Assembly: GCF_963576545.1 (NCBI RefSeq)
Contig: NC_083639.1
Coordinates: forward strand, 21,546,118 to 21,610,117
Source of the DNA: Limanda limanda
Taxonomy: Eukaryota; Chordata; Actinopteri; Pleuronectiformes; Pleuronectidae
Reading direction: 5' to 3'
DNA length: 64,000 nt
This document shows positions 32,924 to 41,432 of this stretch, in pieces. Each line of letters opens with the position of its first letter. Position 1 is the stretch's first letter. A program made the translations under genes and the position numbers. The notes under the pieces are model-generated. The model ran no database searches, had not been told where the DNA came from, and was given only the letters and a program-made list of their open reading frames with translations.

Positions 32924-33091
32924 CTAGCAGTCTTGTTGCTTAGAGCTGTTGTCTTGCATTGTCAATTGTGCAGTCTCAGGTGAAGTCTTAATGTTAGAAT
33001 TGCAGTGAAGTCTGAGTTGCTGTCCTCTCACAATCTCTGGTTTCTCTGGAGTCTTCTTCTTTGTCTGGTTAATTGGCTTTGATCTTGACAT
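32924..33091 (-). CDS. Small ORF, possible 5' exon of the coiled-coil gene
   Basis: 55 codons, MSRSKPINQTKKKTPEKPEI to KQQDC, ending in TAG, immediately upstream of the coiled-coil ORF on the same strand. It is in a different frame from the repeats. A 19-bp segment (32915-32933) that contains this TAG is absent from a related copy at 41275-41432; without it the frame would run on for at least 30 more codons. It may be a real first exon or a decayed one. Confidence 0.35.
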   Translation of the reverse strand: MSRSKPINQTKKKTPEKPEIVRGQQLRLHCNSNIKTSPETAQLTMQDNSSKQQDC

Positions 33092-33806
33092 AACTGGAAC
33101 AAAACACCTAAGAACTTTGATGTGTTGTTCTTAAACACAGAATAGTGTTCTAGAATGTTTTTGACCATTATGACACAACACTGTAATTTCTACTGGAAAC
33201 ACAGTTCAAAAAGCACGATTATACTAATGTCATTCAAAGTGACTTTTGATATAATCCGTTAAAGTATCTTTAAAGCAATATTATTCAATAAAATATTATT
33301 TATCTTTACCATTAGAAAATCGAACAAGATATCCGTTTAACAAACCAGTGTTTTTTTAATAGTCTTGCTCTAAAGGTGCATAGACTTTTACAGTTGTTCC
33401 TATAGGGAAGGGCCAGTTTGGCCTCATCTCAGCCCAGTCCTTATGGAACAGCAGTTGTGCACACATAGCAGAAATGCTCACTCACACTCCCTCCTGGTTT
33501 TGCGCTTGCTGATACTGTTCTGTGTACAATTCATATTTATGTGTGCATATATTTATGTGTATATATGTGTTAAATGGTATTTTCATTTATGGAAACATTG
33601 GTTTTCACTTAAAAGTGAATAACATGCTACTTACATATGTTTATGCATATTGCTGAGGTCTGACTCTCATGCTCTTCCATTGATTGCACAACTTTTTTGG
33701 TACTGACAAGCAGAATATTTACTGTATATGTAACATGTAGCAACAGCACTCTTGATATGGGGTATATCTGTTATATATTACATTTGAGAATGGGAACAAA
33801 ATGTAG
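33092..33806. other. Upstream flank of the coiled-coil ORF
   Basis: AT-rich, no ORF of note. It would hold the promoter of the minus-strand coiled-coil gene if that gene is expressed; I see no clear core-promoter motif. Confidence 0.3.
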
Positions 33807-33914
33807 TGTAGCCGAGCGTTTAGTTCTCTTATACTGTCAGGCCTCTGCCGAAAGAGGACAAGAGAGATGGTTTTTGAATCGGGACATAACACCCCAGTCT
33901 ATTTTCCTTTCCAT
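33807..33914 (-). repeat. LTR remnant (3' side of the gypsy relic)
   Basis: Matches 37132-37240 over about 105 bp with scattered changes. It abuts integrase coding sequence directly, with no polypurine tract between, so a deletion has fused the two. Confidence 0.65.
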
Positions 33915-34021
33915 TAGAGTCCATAACAGCCAATACCTTGTAGGGGCCCTTCCAGTGGGGAGCCAGTTTCCCACGGTCCTCTGTAGGATTGTGCATCCAC
34001 ATCGGGTATCCTATTGCATAT

Positions 34022-34798
34022 TGTGACGGCTTAACATTACATGGTATGTGTTTTTTGGTTCTGGGGTGCCAGCCAGAGATAATCCTGACAATAATTGATC
34101 TTAATTAAGCCGACACAAAGGAGGTGTGAACCATAACCCACGTTAGTCCCACACAACCAAAAGAAAACTTATCAATAAAAAAATCTCAACAACAATCATA
34201 GCTGTCTTTCAGCCCTAAACATGACAAAACACCACAGGAGATGCACAATTCTGGTCCATGAGTCTCTTTTATTTTTCCAAAGTAAGAGACGAAAAAACTA
34301 GATCCATAGAGAAAAAACAAACGCCAACAAAAGAATCCACTTTAGGAAAACAAAAATATGGAAAAAACCCAAATAATCCAATCCAACAAAAGAAAAGAAA
34401 ATAAGGATCGCACCAGTCAGTCAATCTGTATATCAGACCGTCAATCAGTCAGTCAGTCGGTCAGTCAGTCAGTCAGCGAGTCAGCTCGACCGGCAGCGAT
34501 ACTGGAAGTAGCTGACTGTCAAGAGCTTACTTCTTTTATTCCGTTTGTCTCTGTCTCTCCAAGGTTCTGTTTGCGGTAGTCCCGAGGAATTTCACGACCT
34601 CCACTTCAACTACAAAAACTGCCGATTGTCAGAGCTGTCTGGCCTGCTTCTCCTCTCTTTCCTTTGCCTTACTTCCGCTTTTACCTGCCTCTAGCGACTC
34701 ATCCTCACCCAATAAGAAAGGCTTGACCCCCCTACGTTATTATCCGGCGACCGCTAATAAACAACAAAAAGGGGTGGGGGGTATGTCGATCCGTTACA
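34022..34798. mobile_element. Solo LTR, 777 bp, within the gypsy integrase
   Basis: Begins TGTGACGG, ends CCGTTACA, flanked by ATAT on both sides (34018-34021 and 34799-34802). Removing it restores the integrase reading frame exactly. It contains a GTCA tandem tract at about 34440-34485 and no coding region. The TGTGACG start recalls the solo LTR at 17120, but the bodies differ. Confidence 0.75.
34438..34488. repeat. (GTCA)n tandem tract
   Basis: GTCAGTCAGTCAGTCGGTCA-type tetranucleotide repeat inside the solo LTR. Confidence 0.8.
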
Positions 34799-35449
34799 AT
34801 ATGGCCGATGATGAACAGTCACATCATCATGCAGTTTCTGTGTCTCATGAGCACTGGTACTAAACTGCCTGGCACTGCAGAAAGCAGTTTCCAGCCTCCC
34901 CATCAGAGAGGCTACGAAGTCAGCGTGAGACAAAGTCAAGTCCCAATGCACCGCCTGAGAGGACACTAACACATCCACGGGACACGTGCTTCCTGCCCAT
35001 GAGTCAGGTAATAAGACGTGTAACCTGTACTGGCATGCACTGAGGTGTTGTAGGCAAAGGCAACATGTTGCAGATAGTCGCCCCCCTCACCTCAACAGGC
35101 CAGCAACGATCTAGCTAGCAGTACAATAAGTGTCCGATTAAAGCGTTCCACCATCCCATCTTAATCCTCAGAAGCACATACAGTACATACAGGGCCAGTA
35201 ACACCATTGATTGATTGATGCAGGCCCTCCATGAAGGTGCTTAGCACAATAATTATATTTGTAGGGTTTACGACATGGGCTGCAGTGACCCCATTTTTCA
35301 CCAGTGTCACGTGTGAGCCAGGACAAACTCACTATTCTGGTGGAGATTGGGAGCTAAGTATCCCACAAAGTCTGGGATCTGTTCAATAGGACAGGAACCA
35401 AGTCTTTGTCACTTAAAAGGGGAGTAACTGTGTCCCAGAACTGCAGTCA

Positions 35450-35760
35450 GCCATGGGCAAAATCCAACAGGGCGTTATTAGGAACAAGAAAGTCCAAACC
35501 CAGCAGTACTGCTTGTGTAGATCCCCTAAGTAAATAGTAAACCTGCTGCCAGGACACATCACCCAAGCGTAGAGTGGCAGTTATGGTGCCCAAAGTGTTG
35601 AGCAGCTGGCCATTCACCGCGCGTGCAGCAATAAAATCAGGGTTCAGGTGTCATCAGCACAGCGCTGGGACAGACATGCAGAAATCAGCACTGATGAATG
35701 ACTCTGTTGCCCCAGAATCAACTAGTATGTTGACTTGAATGCATCCTTTCACATATGAGG
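35450..35760 (-). pseudogene. Gypsy aspartic protease remnant
   Basis: The minus strand reads VNILVDSGATESFI (catalytic Asp-Ser-Gly-Ala at about 35719-35700), and after a frame break VLLGLDFL near 35500, the two conserved retropepsin segments. The frame then degenerates before any reverse transcriptase. The retropepsin frame and the 88-codon ORF at 35984-35718 differ by one base. Not functional. Confidence 0.65.
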
Positions 35761-36054
35761 TGCTCTTTTCCCGCCAATGGTCCATAGGTCTTGTAGCCTG
35801 TCTGCTGATTGGCTGAGTCCTCTCTTTTGAGAGAGAAACCGTACATCGCGCTGTCTCTGGGGTTCATCATAAAAGGGTCCCCTGGCAGGTCTCGGACCCC
35901 ACTAGTTTGGGATGGGGGCTCGGTTATAGTCGGATGGTAATACTGTCTATCGACGAGATAGGCAGCCATGAATACCACAGTCACACTTCTGTTTTTTTAT
36001 TCTTTCTACCTCAATATTTTTAATTTTATTCTATTGTATTTTATTGTATTCAAA

Positions 36055-36119
36055 TATACCGGCTGCTATGACAACTTAATTTCCCTTCGGGGATGAATAA
36101 AGTACATTATCTATCTATC
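36055..36119 (+). mobile_element. L2-like LINE 3' tail
   Basis: AATTTCCCTTCGGGGATGAA followed by TAAAGTA and a TATC repeat is a common 3' end of fish L2/Rex-type LINEs. It lies between the protease and gag remnants and is a 5'-truncated insertion in the gypsy relic. Confidence 0.6.
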
Positions 36120-36266
36120 ACTGACCTCCATACACCAAAGGAGAATTTTTCCTTTCACTTCGACCATCACTGGATCTCAGTCGCTTATTCTCCTCAGCCA
36201 TTTGTCTCATGTCCATTCTCATTTCCCTCATTCAGTCGATCTATAGCTTTGAACAAACCACCTCCA

Positions 36267-36933
36267 TCAGAAATGGAGTGCACCATGGCCGCTGAAGTAC
36301 TGTTCACCGTAGGCTGGTTTGCATGAGGGTTGACAGTCCACCTTTAAAGTCTCTGTCCATTTCACACCGACCTGCGAATCCGTAGCCCCCTGCTCATGAC
36401 ATTTAGCTCTCAAGGACGGGTCAAGGCCATGTAGAAATCGACAGAATTTCTTCTCCCTTTGAGCTACATCCCCATAGCCTGGGAATGCTTCTTGGACTAG
36501 CTTGGTTATTTCTGCATTGTATACTTCCAAACTCTCACCTACAGCGCTGCGACGAGCGGAGAGGTTTGCTCTGAAGTGGTCAAGAAAATGTCTTTGTCCA
36601 AAAGCCTCTTGTAGTTTCTCCTTTACTGCAGAATAGTCAGTTTGAACAGCTTTCGGCAGACTATCCCACAAGAGAAAAGCAGCTCTGGCAAGGCGGGTGT
36701 GAGGGTTAGGGTAACCCTCCCGCACCTGTCACCAGAGCCTGCACATCCACCTCAAACTGTGGAGCCCAGCAGGGGAAACTTTCCTTTTCCTCCCCAGTGA
36801 AGGGCAGTGGGAGCTCGACCCTGACTTCGCTTGCGATGGATCTCTCCCCGTACTGCACTTTGTAGTCCAGGGGATTAGCGTCACCCCTCCACATCTCGAT
36901 ATATGTTGTTGTGCTTTCAATTCCTACAGTCAC
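36267..36933 (-). pseudogene. Gypsy gag remnant
   Basis: Two overlapping minus-strand frames: 36933-36706 (75 aa, ends VDVQALVTGAGGLP) and 36725-36267 (152 aa, RLARAAFLLWDSLP, AFGQRHFLDHFRANL, RREKKFCRFLHGL-like). The second matches the retrotransposon gag domain seen in fish Ty3/gypsy elements. A frameshift lies near 36710 at a short telomere-like GGTTAGGGTAACCCT. There is no zinc knuckle in the part left. It would have formed the capsid; it is broken here. Confidence 0.65.
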
Positions 36934-37110
36934 TAATTCCTATAGTGCGGGAGAGCGCTGGCTTTCCACGTGGACTAACGGAATATTTGTCCAAAACATT
37001 AGCAATACGTCGGCTAGCTGTGGCTAACATTAGCTAACTTGCTAAAACTTTATGAGCTGCTTGGTTCCTCTTCACAGTGCACTTATCTTGCGATGGGCTT
37101 TCAGCGGGCA

Positions 37111-37130
37111 GAATCCCACCACTGCCACCA
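37111..37130 (-). other. Primer-binding site, tRNA-Leu type
   Basis: Minus strand TGGTGGCAGTGGTGGGATTC, one base from the LTR end. It is complementary to the 3' end of a leucine tRNA (…CCACCGCTGCCA plus CCA) with one mismatch, as I recall that tRNA. Confidence 0.6.
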
Positions 37131-37131
37131 A

Positions 37132-37240
37132 TGTAGCCGAGTGTTTTGTTCTCTTATACTGTCAGGCCTCAGCCGAAAAAGGACACGAGTGATGGTTATT
37201 GAATTGGGACATCACACCCGTTTACTTTCATCCAAACTTC
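37132..37240 (-). repeat. LTR (5' side of the gypsy relic)
   Basis: Starts TGTAGCCGAGTGTTTTGTTC next to the primer-binding site. The similarity to the other LTR ends at about 37240; the outer boundary is unclear because hAT sequence begins at 37306. Confidence 0.6.
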
Positions 37241-37305
37241 ACTCTCGACAGAACCCCCCTCCGTTATAACCCATTCAAAACAAGAGTCCCAACCAACACC
37301 GCGCT

Positions 37306-38024
37306 CAGCGGCGATTTTAGCCTGAAATTTCTGGTGGGGCAATTTTGTATGACGTCATCTCACCGTCACAAAAATAGAGGTAGCTGATTATTATAAGCAG
37401 TAGGCCTATATAGACCAGTAAGATATATTATGGGCTGCATTTAGAGTGCCAGCAGGCAGCAGAAATCCTATTACAAATACATTTCACATGCTTTAGCACT
37501 CAGCGCAACACAAAGATGTTGCCTATAATACAGCATTAAAGTAAAATAATTGCAACAAAGTAAAAGATTACTCAAATAAGTTTTATTATTTATTAAACAA
37601 CTTTGTAAATGTCCTTCAGCTCCAAAAAAAAAAAGCTTTGACTCACCAATACCGATCACTTAAAAAGGAAGTTGGCTTGAGCAAACCTCTGGATGACTTT
37701 GCTGTTAAAATCCACCAGTCCATGAACAAACGGGTTTTCAATGGAAAGCATGGAGAGGGCGTTCAGTCTCTTCTCATCGTGTTTCTTGTGAACGTCTTAA
37801 TCCTTTTCAACGTTGAAAAGTTCCTCTCAGGCTCCGCAGACGTCATGGGGGTTGTAATGATGATGCTGAGCAGAGTGCATGTTTCAGACAAGACATCTTG
37901 TAGGTTGTTTTCCCAAATGGCCTGAAACAGCAACAGTGCTGATTTTTCTGTGTGCAGCTCAGTGTGTCTGTATAGAAGAGCCAGCTCAGTTTGCAGCTTC
38001 CTCTTGTTCATAAGAACTTGATAG
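37306..38024 (-). mobile_element. hAT element 3' end with dimerisation domain
   Basis: CAGCGGCGATTTTAGCC at 37306 is a hAT-type terminus. The minus strand then encodes the transposase C-terminus (see the coding entry). The 5' part is cut off at 38024 by a MITE. Confidence 0.6.
37660..38024 (-). pseudogene. hAT transposase C-terminal fragment
   Basis: Reads MNKRKLQTELALLYRH, then TPMTSAEPERNFSTLKRIKT, the hAT family dimerisation motif, and FTRNTMRRD. A one-base loss at about 37763 creates a stop; the next frame continues NALSMLSIENPFVHGL and ends in a natural stop after ANFLFK at about 37660. Catalytic residues would lie upstream, beyond the MITE. It is a pseudogene piece. Confidence 0.7.
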
Positions 38025-38840
38025 TAGAGATGAGCCGGATACTCGGCTGAAACGAGTATCCGGTACGGATAAAGCACTTTTGCCGTTCACGAGTATAATA
38101 CGAGTAATCGGAGTCATTATCTGTGATCGGACTGAATGAAAATCACACGGAACTTCTTAATGGTTAAGTAACTTGTATTATCCTCTACACGAACATGCGC
38201 ACTTCTCTCTTACTCCGTCACTCGCACACATCAACAACACTTCACTTCCTCATTGATCCCGATCCCCAAACAACCCCATCCTGTTGGTCCAAACAGTCAC
38301 ATGTCCCACCCCGACCCCTTCACTGACCCTCAGGATATCAGAACGCTCCTACACAGTGTTTTACTGAACATACGTCAAAACCAAACATAAACATAACTCC
38401 AGTCTGTTACACTCTTAGGCTGCAGCCATGTTTTTATTTATTTCAAAACAGGGTACTTCTTATTTCATACATTTTCCACAAATATGGGGAGGACTCAAAT
38501 AGCCCTACAAAGTTCTTTGTTTAATTTATTTCAAAGTAGGCCGACACTTGCCTGTGTATTTCGTTTGTTTGTTATTTTGTTGCTTGTCTGTTTGAGTAGT
38601 TTGCAGAAGGCAAAGAAGTAGTAGGCTTACCTTTTATTGGTAACCTGTTACAGTTCATTGTTTCTGAAATAAGAGGCCTGACTGCAATGGTCACAGCAAA
38701 CTTGAAAAAAATAAAATATTAAGCCATGGTTTAACTGCACTATAGGCTGAGTCCTTGTTTACCTGAAATGTGCACTTTATAATTTTATTTTGTACCGCCC
38801 TGTTTGGCAATGTTGTTTTTCAATAAAATAATACTTACAG
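38025..38840. mobile_element. TAGAGATGAG hAT element, second copy, right end unknown
   Basis: From 38025 the first 130 bp match the MITE at 21064 almost exactly (GAGCCGGATACTCGGCTGAA and onwards), then diverge into sequence absent from that copy. I find no GCTCATCCCTA end, so this may be a longer family member or a truncated one; the end given is approximate. 38760-38840 (TTGTACCGCCCTGTTTGGCA, then CAATAAAAT) looks like a transposon 3' untranslated region. Confidence 0.5.
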
Positions 38841-39528
38841 ATGAATACAATACTAAACTTGGTCTGCCGCTTGCCCCGTTGTGCCCACAGCAGAGACGTA
38901 CGGCAAGAGGGAAGCGTTTCACAAAGCCCAGAGCAGACACGGACAGCGAGAGAAAAGTGTTTGACACAGACAGAAACACACACGAATCAAATTACTTCAA
39001 AACAAGACTATAATGCTTGTGAGTCAAGTTTATTCACACACACATTCACGCTACTTTGCATATAAAATAAAATATATTTTTGCTACAAGTTCAGATATGC
39101 AGTCTTTAGCTTTCTGCACAACAGCGCCACTGACCTTGCTTGTAACAGGAACTACACATCAACCTTCCATAATAAAGCCACTAAATACAATAGCTTGTAT
39201 ATTGTTGTATGAAATAGCACATATTATGCATTTGTGCAGTTCAGAAAATACTTGAACTCATTCTGTCTTTGTTTAAAGGGGCTTGAGTCCAACATGAAGA
39301 TGAAAAGCCCATCTCATTAGCCTCTTTAGAGCTGGTGATTTCACCTAAACTCTAGGCCACAAATGCAGCTCTTAGGTGAGCCACTTTAAACATCAGCACA
39401 TGACCCGTGAACACTCTAAACTCCAGCACAGTAAGATAATTTATGTCCTCTCACCTTCACATGGGGACCGGTGTGAGTGGCAGATTGTGTCGAACATTAT
39501 GAACTTTTCTCGGGCCACAAGATGACAG
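38841..39528. other. Non-coding stretch, nothing firm
   Basis: Short ORFs at 38841-39065 lie over the presumed hAT sequence. No domain or repeat ends are seen. Confidence 0.35.
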
Positions 39529-39859
39529 AACAATGTGCCGAGTCTGCAGCTCACAGATCACAGCGGGGAGAAAAAAAACTCCTTTGGTGTTGACGCGCAG
39601 CAGCCACCATTGCCCACAGCTATTGTCACACAACTGCTACAAGAGAAGGAGGATTTTTCACTACTGCTCTCTCTCCGGCTCCTGTCAGAACTATTTCCCA
39701 GGGCTAAAGATGAAATGGTCTTCAAAAACGTCAGCCAATATCAAGAAAACAAACACATACACAAACACACACGCATGTATGCACTGAAACGCCTGCTGCC
39801 ATCATCCTCTCAAACTGTTCTTGAGGGTGATCAGAATGAATTTGCATATTTTCTTAAAT
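39529..39859 (+). CDS. Candidate internal exon, unidentified gene
   Basis: Open from an AG acceptor (GATGACAG) to a good donor (AAAT/GTAAGCG). It reads LPTAIVTQLLQEKEDFSLLL, LRLLSELFPRAKDEMVFKNV and ends in ...EFAYFLKC. The leucine-rich helical composition is protein-like. An ACACATACACAAACACACAC tract in the middle would encode an odd His/Thr stretch, which argues for caution. The exon ends in phase 1, so it cannot splice directly to 46394 without an extra exon. I do not recognise the protein. Confidence 0.3.
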
Positions 39860-39861
39860 GT

Positions 39862-40810
39862 AAGCGCTGAACTCTGTAATTATGTGAAGCCCTGAGTGTG
39901 TGCGATAGACTGTGCCTATAATTGTTTGTGCATGGGAAGATGGGGCATGTTTTCAGCAGCAACAAAAGGGGAGGTGCCTTTGCTGAATGCAGCCCCTCTA
40001 GCAGCTGTCTAACACATCTGTGGCAATTCATAAAAGATACACTTGTGCATGCACACACACACACATAAAGTATTAAACCTAAGAAAGACTCCTGGGGACG
40101 ACACCTTCCTCCTCATGTTTCCATGACACAGGCAATAATAATTAGACAAATTCAAAGTCTCCTCTGAGTGTGTGACGGAGGTGAGGCGAAGGCAAGCAGA
40201 CACCCCTGAAAGCAACACAGCAAGACACACACCCACACACATACACATAGGGTTGACAAGGAGTTCATCCAGCGAACTGCCATGTTGCAGCATAACATTA
40301 CTGCACCAGGAGATCATAGGTACCATAATGCAGGCATGACTGGGGAGTAACCACAGGAAATGGCTGGAGGGTGAGAGAATAGACAGTTAGAGATAGATTC
40401 TGAATCTGATCCACTTCTTCCACATACAGCACATGTTCATCACTGTGGATCATTTCCCATCGCTGCAGAGCTCAAATCATTATTTTACCTTTCCTGCAGG
40501 TGCAATATATTATTGAAATTTTACAGTTAAAGCAGGAACTGAAGTCTGATAAAGATGATGTATGTGTGCAATGTTTTTGTAACCTAAAACCTTTAAGTTG
40601 CTGAATCACATTGGCAATTATTTCATCGGACTTTTTTTCATACACAGGTTTTCTGAAGGGGGGGTCATGATGATAAAATACAACCAAAAATATGATAAAC
40701 AAGCCAAATTATTATTTACATATCTTTTTTTTTTCTCTTCCAGCAGCAGGCAAGCTAAAAATCTAGAAACCCATTGTACACATTCAAATGAAAACGGATC
40801 TTTACTTTGC
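39862..40810. other. Non-coding stretch
   Basis: Holds a short CA tract near 40055 and another near 40220. Nothing else is recognised. Confidence 0.4.
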
Positions 40811-41240
40811 TGTCACGGTTAGATGAGGGAGAGATGGACCCAGGATGCAGAGGTTTCAAAATAAAGGTAATTTAATAACAAAAGTCCTTTTTACAAGAAA
40901 GAAACAAAACAGGAACACTAGCAGGTAGCACTGGCGACAAGGCGCACAAGGAAAGAAGCAGGGGAAGCTGGATGAAACAGCAGACAAGAACTAACCATTA
41001 AAGACGACGTGAAAATGATGTGTAACAACGAGTACAACCCGACAAGGGACCAAGGGGAACACAGAGGCTTAAATACAAAGGGGAAAGGCAAAGGGGCAAT
41101 TACACAGGTGAAACACATGAGGACTGAGGAAGATAATCACCGACAGGAAGTGAAGACAGAGACAACACACAAGGAACACGAGACTACAAAATAAAACAGG
41201 AAACAGAAAAACCCAAAGAGTGAACATTAACAAGCTAAAA
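40811..41240. repeat. Probable dispersed repeat
   Basis: GCTGTCACGGTTAGATGAGG, GGACCCAGGATGCAGAGGTT, GACAGGAAGTGAAGACAGAG and ACAAAATAAAACAGGAAACA are phrases I remember as a repeated fish sequence, possibly a retroelement-derived family. Boundaries are uncertain. Confidence 0.4.
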
Positions 41241-41274
41241 TAACAGATCATCACATTTGCTCTGTTTTGCATTT

Positions 41275-41432
41275 TGTGAGACAACTCAGACTTCACTCCA
41301 AGTCTAACATTGAGACACGACCTGAGACTGCAAAATTGATAATGCAAGATAAGAGCTTTAAGTAACAGGTCCAAGTAAGAGATTGTCAGAAGAATACAGC
41401 TCCAACGCCAAAACTGCAACAGGTTCAGCAAA
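41275..41432 (+). pseudogene. Diverged copy of the coiled-coil gene 5' region
   Basis: Matches the reverse complement of about 32849-33030 over roughly 160 bp with scattered changes (for example ACTCAGACTTCACT, CCTGAGACTGCA, GAGATTGTCAGAAGAA, CTGCAACAGGTTCAGC). It lacks the 19-bp segment 32915-32933 and stops being similar exactly where the 483-bp array begins in the other copy. It carries a stop (TAA at 41361) and has no repeat units. Confidence 0.65.

Larger units (their letters stand above)
33915..35150 (-). pseudogene. Gypsy integrase, C-terminal half, interrupted
   Basis: On the minus strand the frame enters at about 35150 with GMVERFNRTL, continues through AYNTS and an ARVPVDVL segment (35100-34950), and reaches HHRPYAIGYPMW across the solo LTR insertion, then KLAPHWKGPYKVLAVMD, the C-terminal DNA-binding part typical of gypsy integrases. 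The first catalytic Asp region lies upstream and is not present. The ORF is closed by the LTR insertion and by the deletion joining it to LTR sequence at 33915. Confidence 0.7.
33807..37240 (-). mobile_element. Ty3/gypsy-type LTR retrotransposon relic
   Basis: Related LTR-like sequences starting TGTAGCCGAG occur at 33807 and 37132, similar for about 105 bp. Read on the minus strand, the order is LTR, primer-binding site (37130-37111), gag (36933-36267), protease (about 35760-35450), integrase part (35150-33915), LTR remnant. Reverse transcriptase and RNase H are deleted. An L2-like tail (near 36060-36119) and a 777-bp solo LTR (34022-34798) are inserted. Frame breaks occur in gag and protease, so the copy is inert. 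Confidence 0.75.

Noticed and set aside
30625..32943. Regularly spaced plus-strand ORFs (88-119 aa)
   Set aside because: Antisense shadows of the 483-bp coiled-coil repeats; they repeat with the same period.
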